Below are positions 27,613 to 37,262 of a DNA stretch of 61,195 nt, in pieces. Where the stretch lies: the NCBI RefSeq assembly GCF_001433995.1, contig NZ_AZCX01000013.1:1-61195 (forward strand), read 5' to 3'. A model generated the notes under the pieces. The model searched no databases and had not been told where the DNA came from. It saw only the letters and a program-made list of their open reading frames with translations. Numbering within the stretch: the stretch's first letter is position 1; every line of letters starts with the position of its first letter. A program made the position numbers and the translations under genes. The DNA comes from Secundilactobacillus kimchicus JCM 15530 (GTDB lineage: Bacteria > Bacillota > Bacilli > Lactobacillales > Lactobacillaceae).

Positions 27613-28293
27613 TTGGAACTTAAAGTCTTTGAAGGCCAAAACAAAAAAGAATTATCAATGATTGAGGTTGCTCACGCTATTTTGTCACAACGTGGGGACG
27701 CCATGTCCTTCGTTGATTTGGCAAACGCTGTGCAGGAATTCCTCGGCGACTCTGACAAGGAAATCCGTGATCGGTTGTCACAATTCTATACGGATTTAAA
27801 CATCGACGGTAGCTTTATCTCCTTGGGGGATAACTCATGGGGTCTGCGAACTTGGTACCCGTTTGAATCGATTGACGAAGCAACGATTCACGGCGAAGAA
27901 GACGAAGAACACCCACGTCCTAAGAAGCGTAAGAAAGTTAACGCGTTCTTGGCAGATAGTTCTGACGATGACGACGTGATTGACTACGACGATGATGATC
28001 CTGAAGACCAAGATCAAGTCGACGTTGATGATGAAGATTACGATGACGATGAAGATGACGATGATACTAAGAGCGATGACAACATCGGAAAGTACTCGGC
28101 TGATTTAGCTGACATTGACGACGGCACCGACGTTGATGACGATGAAGATGATGAGATGCCAGATGGTATCGAAGGTCAACTTTCAGAGTTTGATGACGAC
28201 GATGATGATGATCTCAACGACGACGATGATGACGATCTCAACGACGACGATGATGACGACAATTCTGATGCTAATCCAAAAGTGGATAAGTAA
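27613..28293 (+). CDS. rpoE: DNA-directed RNA polymerase subunit delta
   Basis: The 226-residue delta factor has an N-terminal HARE-HTH domain (about 1-90; [23 protein letters not shown]) and a long, almost purely Asp/Glu tail. Delta promotes RNA polymerase release and recycling together with HelD, whose gene is also here, and increases promoter selectivity. A basic PKKRKK patch precedes the tail. The start is TTG 27613, about 11 bases after GGAAAGGA, as in related species. The tail contains an exact 24-bp tandem repeat. The next gene is pyrG, as in Bacillus. Confidence 0.95.
28210..28257 (+). repeat. Two exact copies of a 24-bp tandem repeat in the rpoE acidic tail
   Basis: The unit begins GATCTCAACGACGACG and runs for 24 bp; copies are at 28210-28233 and 28234-28257. 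Each encodes eight residues of Asp plus LN. In-frame gain or loss would change tail length by eight residues. Confidence 0.92.
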
Positions 28294-28308
28294 AATCGAA
28301 CTTGTTTC

Positions 28309-28337
28309 TTGACGTGCTCCCCAAAAACGGTTATTAT
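28309..28337 (+). promoter_or_regulatory. Promoter of pyrG
   Basis: TTGACG (28309-28314), 17 bases and TATTAT (28332-28337). The spacing puts the start at G28345, the first base of GGGCTCC. Confidence 0.85.
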
Positions 28338-28344
28338 ATTTTTT

Positions 28345-28417
28345 GGGCTCCTTGCAACTGCAAGGACAACGTTCGGATTTGAAAGCTCCCTATTCTATAG
28401 AATAGGGAGCTCTTTTT
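28345..28417 (+). promoter_or_regulatory. pyrG leader with CTP-sensitive reiterative-transcription attenuator
   Basis: The predicted transcript starts GGGCTCC. A terminator hairpin follows (28384-28395 with 28400-28411, T run to 28417), whose 5' arm begins AGCTCCCT. In B. subtilis and Lactococcus pyrG, low CTP causes extra G residues to be added at the start; these pair with the C/U-rich terminator arm and prevent termination. All needed elements are present here in the same order. Confidence 0.88.
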
Positions 28418-28442
28418 ATTTTTACTGGCCACCCCGAAATAA

Positions 28443-30092
<1,650 letters not shown>

Positions 30093-30118
30093 CCAACTAG
30101 TGATATAGCGGCGACAAC

Positions 30119-30159
30119 AAAGCCTTGGAATGACTTTCACAGTCTCCAAGGCTTTTTTT
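30119..30159 (+). terminator. Terminator of pyrG
   Basis: Stem AAAGCCTTGGA/TCCAAGGCTTT with an inner GACT/AGTC stem and T run. Confidence 0.9.
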
Positions 30160-30224
30160 GTGAGTTGGACCCAGCCAAAGGTGTGACACTAATTATTACA
30201 TTTTTAGGAAAGCACCGGAAACTA

Positions 30225-30253
30225 TTGTAATTTGGTCCACCTTTATTTATTAT
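30225..30253 (+). promoter_or_regulatory. Promoter of murA
   Basis: TTGTAA (30225-30230), 17 bases and TATTAT (30248-30253). Confidence 0.65.
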
Positions 30254-30303
30254 TAGTAGAGATTACACTGCAGTTTGATTATTGATAGTAAGGAAAAGTT
30301 GTC

Positions 30304-31590
30304 ATGAAAAAGATGATTATCCACGGTGGTCAGCGGTTATCCGGATCCGTCACCATCGGTGGGGCAAAAAATAGTACGGTCGCGTTAATTCCGGCCGCCA
30401 TTCTGGCCGATACGCCAGTAAAATTTGATATGGTACCAGACATCTTGGATGTTCATAACTTGATGTTGATTCTTCAGTCGATGAACGTTCATTCATTATT
30501 TGAAGATGGCGTTTTAAGCATTGATCCAACCGAGATTATCCAGGCCCCAATGCCGAGCCAGGCCATCAAGAGCCTCCGGGCATCCTATTACTTTATGGGG
30601 GCCCTTTTGGGGCGCTTTGGGTCGGCTACTGTGACTTTTCCTGGTGGGGACAATATTGGGCCACGGCCAATTGATCAGCATATCAAGGCGTTTAAAGCGC
30701 TTGGTGCGGATGTTTTTGAGGAAAAGGGAACTGTTCACATCTCAACTGGTGAAAAAGGCCTAACAGGCGCCCGGATTTTCTTGGACGTTGTATCGGTTGG
30801 TGCTACGATGAATACCATTTTGGCGGCGGTCAAAGCGGACGGTTTAACAACGATTGAAAACGCGGCAAAAGAGCCGGAGATCATAGATCTAGCAACCTTC
30901 TTGAATAACATGGGGGCCCACATTCGGGGCGCCGGAACCGATGTCATTCGGATTGAAGGCGTCCCCGTTTTGCGGGCGACCAACGTTCATACCATCATTC
31001 CTGATCGCATTGAAGCGGGGACGTTTTTGTCACTCGCTGCGGCAGCAGGGGATGGGATTCAAATCAACAATATTATTCCCGAACATCTGGAGTCGTTTAC
31101 GGCAAAGTTAATTGAAATGGGCGTCCCGTTAGAAATTGGGGAAGATTCGGTTTACGTTCCGAAGGCCTTGGATCTAAAGGCTATCCAAATTAAGACAATG
31201 CCATTTCCTGGATTTGCGACGGACTTGCAGCAGCCAATCACACCGTTATTACTTAAAGCTGATGGCAGTAGCGTGATTGTTGATACAATCTATCCGCAAC
31301 GCATTAAGCACGTGTCGGAACTACAGAAGATGGGTGCGCATATTCGGAGCGAAAACGATATGATTGTGATTGATCATACCGAGATGTTAAGTGGGGCTAC
31401 CGTTGATGCTGGCGAAATCCGGGCCGGAGCGTCACTCATGATTGCAGCGATGATGGCGTCAGGGACCACAACCATTATTAATGCTGAAAATATTTTGCGT
31501 GGCTATGGGAGCATCGTCAAAAAATTGAGTGACTTGAACGCCGAGGTCGCAATTGAAGACGATCATGTGAAGACGATGGTCGAGAAATAG
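30304..31590 (+). CDS. murA: UDP-N-acetylglucosamine 1-carboxyvinyltransferase with Asp in place of the catalytic Cys
   Basis: MurA (428 residues) transfers enolpyruvate from PEP to UDP-GlcNAc, the first committed step of peptidoglycan synthesis. Typical motifs include [17 protein letters not shown] near the N-terminus and the [17 protein letters not shown] segment. The active-site loop, normally GGC-x-I-G-x-R, reads GGDNIGPR: residue 116 is Asp, encoded by GAC. Asp at this position is known from mycobacterial, chlamydial and Borrelia MurA, where the enzyme stays active and is insensitive to fosfomycin. Firmicutes often have two MurA copies; whether another exists here is unknown. Position after pyrG and before rpmE follows the Bacillus pattern. 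Confidence 0.95.
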
Positions 31591-31597
31591 AAAGACG

Positions 31598-31626
31598 TTG
31601 AAAACTGTCAATAAAAATGGTATATT
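31598..31626 (+). promoter_or_regulatory. Promoter of rpmE2
   Basis: TTGAAA (31598-31603), 17 bases and TATATT (31621-31626), placing the start near 31633. Confidence 0.8.
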
Positions 31627-31649
31627 GTTTGAGTTGACGAATTATCAAT

Positions 31650-31674
31650 CTCTGAATCAGCAAATGATGCAGGG
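31650..31674 (+). promoter_or_regulatory. Hairpin in the L31 leader (possible ribosomal protein leader)
   Basis: CTCTG (31650-31654) pairs with CAGGG (31670-31674), and ATCA/TGAT closes a 5-base loop above an A-G internal mismatch. The hairpin ends a few bases before the SD (AAAGGAGCG). L31 leaders that bind the protein product are known in bacteria; this fold would need comparative support. Confidence 0.45.
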
Positions 31675-31692
31675 CAAAGGAGCGAATTAATT

Positions 31693-31944
31693 ATGAAGCA
31701 AGGTATCCATCCAGAATACCACCAAGTTGTATTCCAAGATTCAAGTACTGGTTTCAAGTTCATCTCTGGTTCAACTGCAACCTCAGAAGAAACGGTTGAA
31801 TGGGAAGATGGCAACACTTACCCATTAATCCGGGTTGAAATTTCTTCAGATTCACACCCATTCTACACTGGTAAGCAAAAGTTTACCCAAGCCGATGGCG
31901 CTGTGGACCGTTTCAACAAAAAGTACGGTTTATCACAAGACTAA
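31693..31944 (+). CDS. rpmE2: 50S ribosomal protein L31, type B
   Basis: The 83-residue protein matches type B L31 ([28 protein letters not shown]). It has no Cys residue, so it is the zinc-independent form that some bacteria induce through Zur under zinc shortage. No Zur-like box is visible in its promoter, so here it may be the constitutive L31. It has its own promoter and terminator. Confidence 0.95.
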
Positions 31945-31953
31945 TCAGTATTG

Positions 31954-31977
31954 GACCCGGTATGCGGGTCTTTTTTT
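31954..31977 (+). terminator. Terminator of rpmE2
   Basis: Stem GACCCG/CGGGTC, 5-base loop and seven T. Confidence 0.88.
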
Positions 31978-31988
31978 ATTGATCAACT

Positions 31989-32032
31989 AAAAAAGTCAGG
32001 TACGTCCCATCGCGGGTGGACCTGACTTTTTT
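31989..32032. terminator. Terminator of the MFS transporter gene (bidirectional)
   Basis: A 13-bp stem (31989-32001 with 32020-32032) with A and T runs; serves the minus-strand MFS gene and backs up rpmE2. Confidence 0.88.
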
Positions 32033-32035
32033 GGT

Positions 32036-33271
32036 TTATTTTGAATGTTTTTGACGTAGTTGTGAGGTATTATGCCAGACCATCAAAAAATTGATTAAGA
32101 CGAGGATCGCCGTTGAGATGAACACGCCACGGTAATCAAAGGTGGTGGAAACGACGGATCCCAGCATCGGTCCCAGCACGCTACCAATTGCTTGAAACGA
32201 TTGGTTGTAGCTGAAAATGCGACCAGTGACCTGCGGTGGGGTATTTTTTGAGAGGATGGTTTGCACTGCCGGTAGCATGGTGGCGTTAGAAATACCAATT
32301 AAAAACCGCAGAAACATGAGCTGCCAGACATTCGTTACAAAGGCCATCGGAATATAGACAAGGATGGCAAAAATAAAACCAATCGACAACACTCGCTCCG
32401 TTCCAATCCGATCGCCTAATCGACCAAGCCGTGGGGCGGCAAAAAGGGTGGCAACGCCGGGAATGGCCGCGACAATGCCGGCAAAAAAGGTGACAGCGGC
32501 GCCGCGTGGCATAATTTCGCGAACGTATAAGGCTAGAATTGGCGAAATTGAGGTGTTCGATGCTTGGATAATCAGCGTGGTCACAAACATGCCAATGATT
32601 AGCTTGGGATGACGAATGGCACCGATGACTTCCTTCCCCGATAACATATTTTCCTTTGTTACGGGTTCAAACGTTTCTTCGACAAAGTAGTAACTTAAAA
32701 TGAAGACGGAAAGTAGTAGGGCTCCGGTAATGAAAAACGTGACCCGGTAACTGAATAATTGGGCGAGCGTGCCACCAAGCATGGGACCAAATAGTGAGCC
32801 CCCAACAAATCCGGTGGCCAATGTGCCCAGCGCTTGGCCGCTCTTGTCCTTGGGCACCTGGGTCGCCATTAAGGCGTTGGCGTTACTGATGTAGCCCGAA
32901 AAAATGCCCTGAATAAACCGGAGCGCCATGAGTTGCCAGACGTCGGTGACGGCCCCCATGAGGGCCATGACAACGGCCATCCCCAAAGAGGCCCGAATAA
33001 GCATGAGTTTCCGGCCTTTTCGGTCAGCGAGGCGACCCCAGATGGGACTGGCGATAGCCGTAACAAGGTAGGTTGCGGAAAACGTGATGCCAGAGTATAG
33101 ATTCAATTGGTCACGGGTAAAGTCGCCCAGCGTGTCAACGTATAACGATAGAAACGGCATGACCTCGCTGAATGCGAGGCCGGCCATGAACGTCCCAAAC
33201 CACAGGACAAACAAATTTCGCCGCCAGATTGGCATTCTGGGCTTGGGCTGATCTGAGTCAGAATGAGTCAA
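32036..33271 (-). CDS. MFS transporter, multidrug exporter type
   Basis: The 411-residue membrane protein has about twelve hydrophobic segments, motif A (GRLADRKGRK, about 78-87) between segments 2 and 3, and a motif C-like antiporter segment (TGFVGGSLFGPMLGG, about 150-164). A second motif A-like segment (RLGRLGDRIGTERV) occurs in the C-terminal half. This pattern is typical of DHA1 drug/H+ antiporters such as MdtG/PmrA. The substrate is unknown. The predicted start is TTG 33271 with a weak AGAAAGAAG SD; it is monocistronic. Confidence 0.88.
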   Translation of the reverse strand: MTHSDSDQPKPRMPIWRRNLFVLWFGTFMAGLAFSEVMPFLSLYVDTLGDFTRDQLNLYSGITFSATYLVTAIASPIWGRLADRKGRKLMLIRASLGMAVVMALMGAVTDVWQLMALRFIQGIFSGYISNANALMATQVPKDKSGQALGTLATGFVGGSLFGPMLGGTLAQLFSYRVTFFITGALLLSVFILSYYFVEETFEPVTKENMLSGKEVIGAIRHPKLIIGMFVTTLIIQASNTSISPILALYVREIMPRGAAVTFFAGIVAAIPGVATLFAAPRLGRLGDRIGTERVLSIGFIFAILVYIPMAFVTNVWQLMFLRFLIGISNATMLPAVQTILSKNTPPQVTGRIFSYNQSFQAIGSVLGPMLGSVVSTTFDYRGVFISTAILVLINFLMVWHNTSQLRQKHSK

Positions 33272-33377
33272 AGTGGTATCTTCTTTCTTTGTTTGGTTAA
33301 AACGAGTACAATAAAGTTGCTAAAAAATAAGAGTAGCACGTCTTAGCCAGTTCGTCACTACTAATGCGAGGAAGAGT

Positions 33378-34079
33378 ATGTCAAAAAACAATCGAAATCC
33401 GGTTAGCCGGTGGCTTATCCGGGCGGGGTTCTTAGTCTTGCTATTAATCTCGTTGGGCCTCATATTTAACCAACAAATTAAAAATTGGCTGGTCAGTTCT
33501 TACCAACCTAAAATTACGGCCGCCAGTGTTGCTAAAAATAATCAAAAAAAGGCGTCCTTTGACTTTAAACAGGTCAAATCATTAGATTTCCAAACAGTGG
33601 CGCAAGCGCGGTTGAATGCCAGTCAGATTCACGTGATTGGGTCAATTCTAGTACCGAAGGCCAACGTGCATTTGCCCATTGCAAAAGGGGTGGCCAACAC
33701 AACGTTAGCCTTAGCCGCTGGAACAATGCGACCGGATCAAAAAATGGGCAAGGGGAACTATCCGTTGGCTGGACACCATATGACGCGAAAAGATATTTTA
33801 TTTTCACCGTTGTATTTCAAATCCAAGGTCGGTGATCGCGTCTATGTGACGGATATGAAATCCGTTTATACGTACCGGCTCTATCAGCGGACCTTTATTG
33901 CCGCCACCAGAGTGGATGTTGTCAATCAAACGAAGGCCCCCATTATTACGTTAATTACCTGTGATGCGACGGGGGCCGGCCGGTTAATGTTGCGTGGTCG
34001 CTTGGTTGAGCAACAACCCTTTAAAAAAGTTGCCCAGTCCATTCAAAAACAGCTGGCCGGGGGCTTTAATAATCGTTAA
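33378..34079 (+). CDS. srtA: Class A sortase
   Basis: The 233-residue transpeptidase joins LPXTG-type surface proteins to peptidoglycan. It has an N-terminal membrane segment (about 12-28) and a sortase beta barrel with catalytic H133 (AGHH), C195 in TLITC and Arg at 206 or 208. The topology (N-terminal anchor, no C-terminal anchor) is class A. ATG follows GAGGAAG. It is a single gene ending at a bidirectional terminator. Confidence 0.95.
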   Translation: MSKNNRNPVSRWLIRAGFLVLLLISLGLIFNQQIKNWLVSSYQPKITAASVAKNNQKKASFDFKQVKSLDFQTVAQARLNASQIHVIGSILVPKANVHLPIAKGVANTTLALAAGTMRPDQKMGKGNYPLAGHHMTRKDILFSPLYFKSKVGDRVYVTDMKSVYTYRLYQRTFIAATRVDVVNQTKAPIITLITCDATGAGRLMLRGRLVEQQPFKKVAQSIQKQLAGGFNNR

Positions 34080-34098
34080 TTGCCGGACTTAGGGCTTA

Positions 34099-34138
34099 AA
34101 AAGGTGGTCATCCATTAATCAACGGATGACCACCTTTT
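34099..34138. terminator. Bidirectional terminator between sortase and tyrosine phosphatase genes
   Basis: A perfect 15-bp stem (34099-34113 with 34124-34138) with A/T flanks. Confidence 0.93.
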
Positions 34139-34183
34139 GGTTTGCCTTAATCGGGCCTGTTTTCAGTAAGCACTGGCAACTAA

Positions 34184-34648
34184 CTAGTTGGCTTGAATTT
34201 TATCGAGCCATAGCGGTAACGCTTCGGCAAGTGAGGCGTAGGTCTCATTGAAGCGGTGGGTATACCAAGGATCAGGGATCTCCTGGCCAGCCATGCCTGG
34301 AACGATATCAAGGCATAAATGAATTTTAGCAGCGTCAGTCGCCGATGGAGCAAGCCGTTTCAGATTAAAGACGTTTTGATTGTCCATCGTGATAATCCAA
34401 TCAGCCCATTTGAAATCTGATTCAGTAATGGGCCTTGATCGCATGTCACCGTAATCAAGGTGATGAGCCTTCATTACCGCTTGAGCGCCAGAATGAGGCG
34501 GATTACCGGCTTCCTCGGCGCTTGTGGCACACGAGTCAATGGCGATTTGATTGGTCAAACCACGGGTTTTGATGAGGTCTCTGAAGATGGCTTCGGCCAT
34601 CGGTGACCGGCAAATATTGCCAAGACATACAAATAAAACGTTGGTCAT
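34184..34648 (-). CDS. Low-molecular-weight protein tyrosine phosphatase
   Basis: The 154-residue protein has the P-loop C-x5-R-S near the N-terminus (VCLGNICRSP, residues 7-16) and the general-acid Asp in DPWY. It dephosphorylates phosphotyrosine or phosphoarginine; a YwlE-like arginine phosphatase cannot be excluded by eye. The ATG at 34648 follows AGGAGGAG; the longer reading frame to 34744 has no SD. Monocistronic. Confidence 0.93.
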   Translation of the reverse strand: MTNVLFVCLGNICRSPMAEAIFRDLIKTRGLTNQIAIDSCATSAEEAGNPPHSGAQAVMKAHHLDYGDMRSRPITESDFKWADWIITMDNQNVFNLKRLAPSATDAAKIHLCLDIVPGMAGQEIPDPWYTHRFNETYASLAEALPLWLDKIQAN

Positions 34649-34841
34649 AAGCTCCTCCTTAGTGTGATGACTACCGTCCATATTAGAGAACTGATGGAAA
34701 GCCGTCAAGAACCACTTTCGGTGAGAAATTTCAAGGCAAAACAAATTCAGGATTTGAGGGGCAACCGGTAGAAGATGACCCCCCTTTTAGACGGGATTCG
34801 TAGTACAATGAAGGTGAAATCTACGGAGAGCGGGACGGGAA

Positions 34842-35630
34842 ATGATTCAAGGCAATTTTATCTACATTAATTGGGAACAGGTGACGAATTTAGTGATCTC
34901 GTATGGTATCTCAGATGCTGATTTTGTGAACGGTATTTCGGAGATTCCCACCCGATTGGTCCTGATTAATGACCAAACAGAAGGAAACCAATTCAATAAT
35001 CACACCCGGTTTCAAACGGTCAACGGTCAGTCTTTTGTGCGCGAATTTTTGCTGAACAGTAGTGTTCAAGATAAGATGTGGCTGGACTACCACGACCCTG
35101 AGGACTTAGATTTGATGATGCCAAGTGAGATCGCGGAACTCTTATATATGGCTCATATGAAAACCCATCTTCACATTCCGTTGTACGCCAAATTACAAAA
35201 TGAATTTACCTATCTATCTGTCTCTCGGTGGTTAACAAAAATTTACTACCGCAATTTGCGCAACTTTTATCACGTGCTAGACGTGTCAATGAAACGTCAT
35301 CTGCGGGCCATTCATAGTAACCGGTGGGTGGTTTTTAACCGGGGATTAGCGGTCAATGATGTTTCCAATGACGTGTTAAAGCAATTAGCGAGCATTTTTA
35401 GTGAAGGGGCAATCATTGCCTTTAATGAATTTCACGAAAGCAGTCGGCGCTATCAGATCCCAGTTCTGGTGCAGCAGCATCCCGAGCATTCCAACTGGTG
35501 GCGTGATCAGCAAGACATGTTTGCCACCGCTGACCGGGTAGCCACTCTGAATTATGACGTTGACGACAAGCGGTGGTCCCTCACTATTTTGGACCCGGTC
35601 CCGTTTGAAAATGATGCCGAGGATTTATAA
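34842..35630 (+). CDS. Uncharacterised 262-residue protein upstream of murF
   Basis: I do not recognise a family. The protein is soluble and acidic with no signal peptide or transmembrane segment. Features are an N-terminal WEQVTNLVISYGI segment, a His-rich helix (YMAHMKTHLHIPLYAK), an aromatic/basic stretch WLTKIYYRNLRNFYH, and a C-terminal half with WWRDQQDMF and tandem DDKRW/DAED ends. The ATG follows GGAGAGCGGGACGGGA, and a TACAAT box lies at 34804. It occupies the place where ddl often precedes murF in other Firmicutes but shows no ATP-grasp motifs. Confidence 0.7.
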   Translation: MIQGNFIYINWEQVTNLVISYGISDADFVNGISEIPTRLVLINDQTEGNQFNNHTRFQTVNGQSFVREFLLNSSVQDKMWLDYHDPEDLDLMMPSEIAELLYMAHMKTHLHIPLYAKLQNEFTYLSVSRWLTKIYYRNLRNFYHVLDVSMKRHLRAIHSNRWVVFNRGLAVNDVSNDVLKQLASIFSEGAIIAFNEFHESSRRYQIPVLVQQHPEHSNWWRDQQDMFATADRVATLNYDVDDKRWSLTILDPVPFENDAEDL

Positions 35631-35655
35631 TTGACCCGGGAATTCCGAAAAGTCG

Positions 35656-35664
35656 TGTTATAAT
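35656..35664 (+). promoter_or_regulatory. Extended -10 promoter of murF
   Basis: TGTTATAAT (extended -10, TATAAT at 35659-35664). TTGACC at 35631 is 22 bases upstream, too far to serve as -35. Confidence 0.6.
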
Positions 35665-35719
35665 AAGCGGTGACAATTTTTAATCAGTTAGACATCGATT
35701 GGATTAGGGGTTAATTTGC

Positions 35720-37093
35720 ATGAAAATGACGCTTGCAGAAATTGCAACGGCGGTTGGGGCAACAAACGACGTCACAAAATGGGCAGACACGGTGGTTACT
35801 AGTGTTGCTTTTGATACTCGAGAACTAGAAAGCGGTGCGCTATTCGTGCCGCTAGCCGGCATGAGAGATGGTCATGAGTTTTTGGCTCAAGCCAGAACTA
35901 ATGGGGCAGTTGCCGCTTTTTGGAAACGTGATCGATCGGACACACCGACGGATTTTCCGGTGTTAGTTGTCGACGATCCGTTGGTTGCGTTACAAGACTT
36001 GAGCCGCCACTATCTTCGAAAAATCAATCCGAAAGTCGTCGCGGTCACTGGTTCAAACGGAAAGACGACCACTAAAGACATGGTGGCCGCCATTTTGGCT
36101 TCGCGGTTTAATGTGACGAAAACAAAAGATAATTTTAATAACGAAATCGGGGTTCCAATTACCATTTTAGCCATGGAGAGTAACACGGAGATGTTAGTGG
36201 TTGAAATGGGGATGGATCGACCGGGGCAGCTCACTTTTTTGAGTCAGCTGACCGCGCCTGATATTGCGGTCATCACCATGATTGGTGAAGCTCACATCGA
36301 ATTCTTCGGGACCCGAGATAAGATTGCTGATGCTAAGATGGAAATCATTCAGAGCTTAAAGGCGGATGGGACGTTTATCTACGACGGTGATGAGCCCTTG
36401 CTCACGGTCCGTGCTCAGACGGTGGACCAACAACAAGTCACGTTTGGCCAACAAGCCGACAACGATTTGTATGCGCACGAGGTGCAATCAACCAAAACAA
36501 CAACCAGCTTTAAAACGAACCTGTGGGGCGATTTGACCTTTAAATTGCCGATGCCAGGGGACTATAACGTCGATAACGCCTTGGCTGCGCTTGCAGTTGG
36601 TCACGTGCTAGCCATTGCGCCAGAAGCTGCTGCCACCGCCCTTTGGAATATGGATTTGACTAAAAACCGGACTGAATGGGTGACAGGTTCAGCGGGCGAA
36701 CAGATTTTAAGTGATGTTTATAATTCAAACCCAACTGCCGTTAAGGAAGTCATGAAGGCTTTTTCAACAGCCGCCACAACGGGCCAGCGGGCGGTTGTAT
36801 TAGGGGATATGTTGGAATTAGGCGTTGCCGCCGATAGCTTGCACGCCGAGCTTGCAGACTGCTTCGACCCCGCCTTGGTGAGTCGCGTTTATCTGGTTGG
36901 GGAGCATATGAAGGCCCTCTATGACGCATTAGAAGTGAAATACGATAGCACCGATTTATTCCACTATGCCCAAGACGAGCAATCTGCGCTTATTGCTCAG
37001 TTAAAACAAGATATTAAGTCGGGCGACCTTTTGTTGATCAAGGGTAGCCATGGCATTCATTTAGAAAACGTGCTAACAGCACTAACGGCTTAA
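35720..37093 (+). CDS. murF: UDP-N-acetylmuramoyl-tripeptide--D-alanyl-D-alanine ligase
   Basis: The 457-residue Mur ligase adds D-Ala-D-Ala (or D-Ala-D-Lac) to UDP-MurNAc-tripeptide using ATP. The ATP loop TGSNGKTTTKD (about 111-121) and the NFNNEIGVP substrate motif are clear, followed by the C-terminal domain with DVYNSNPTAV. The murF-cshA-acpS-alr order matches Bacillus. The next gene has its own promoter inside the murF terminator. Confidence 0.97.
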   Translation: MKMTLAEIATAVGATNDVTKWADTVVTSVAFDTRELESGALFVPLAGMRDGHEFLAQARTNGAVAAFWKRDRSDTPTDFPVLVVDDPLVALQDLSRHYLRKINPKVVAVTGSNGKTTTKDMVAAILASRFNVTKTKDNFNNEIGVPITILAMESNTEMLVVEMGMDRPGQLTFLSQLTAPDIAVITMIGEAHIEFFGTRDKIADAKMEIIQSLKADGTFIYDGDEPLLTVRAQTVDQQQVTFGQQADNDLYAHEVQSTKTTTSFKTNLWGDLTFKLPMPGDYNVDNALAALAVGHVLAIAPEAAATALWNMDLTKNRTEWVTGSAGEQILSDVYNSNPTAVKEVMKAFSTAATTGQRAVVLGDMLELGVAADSLHAELADCFDPALVSRVYLVGEHMKALYDALEVKYDSTDLFHYAQDEQSALIAQLKQDIKSGDLLLIKGSHGIHLENVLTALTA

Positions 37094-37104
37094 ATGAGAA
37101 ATGG

Positions 37105-37138
37105 GCAACTAATCAAACGGATTGGTTGCTTATTTTTG
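37105..37138 (+). terminator. Terminator of murF
   Basis: A 10-bp stem GCAACTAATC/GATTGGTTGC with 5-base loop, followed by TTATTTTT. Its 3' arm contains the -35 box of the next promoter. Confidence 0.85.
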
Positions 37139-37154
37139 TTGTTTGCGGTATATT
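37126..37154 (+). promoter_or_regulatory. Promoter of cshA
   Basis: TTGCTT (37126-37131), 17 bases and TATATT (37149-37154), predicting a start near 37161 and a leader of about 100 bases. The -35 lies in the terminator stem of murF. Confidence 0.65.
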
Positions 37155-37160
37155 ATTACA

Positions 37161-37262
37161 GTTATGTTTTTTTACGGCACAGCTGTAAATGGGGTGTCAA
37201 CGCAGCAGGAGACGGATTTCTTCGAGTTGATATCCTGGACAATCCATTAGGAGGAAACTTAT
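37161..37262 (+). promoter_or_regulatory. Long 5' leader of cshA
   Basis: The leader of about 100 bases has no open frame with an SD. Its end can fold as CCTGGA-CAA-TCCA-TTAGG, which partly covers the AGGAGG SD. Long structured leaders are common for cold-induced DEAD-box helicase mRNAs; a regulatory role is inferred. Confidence 0.4.
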
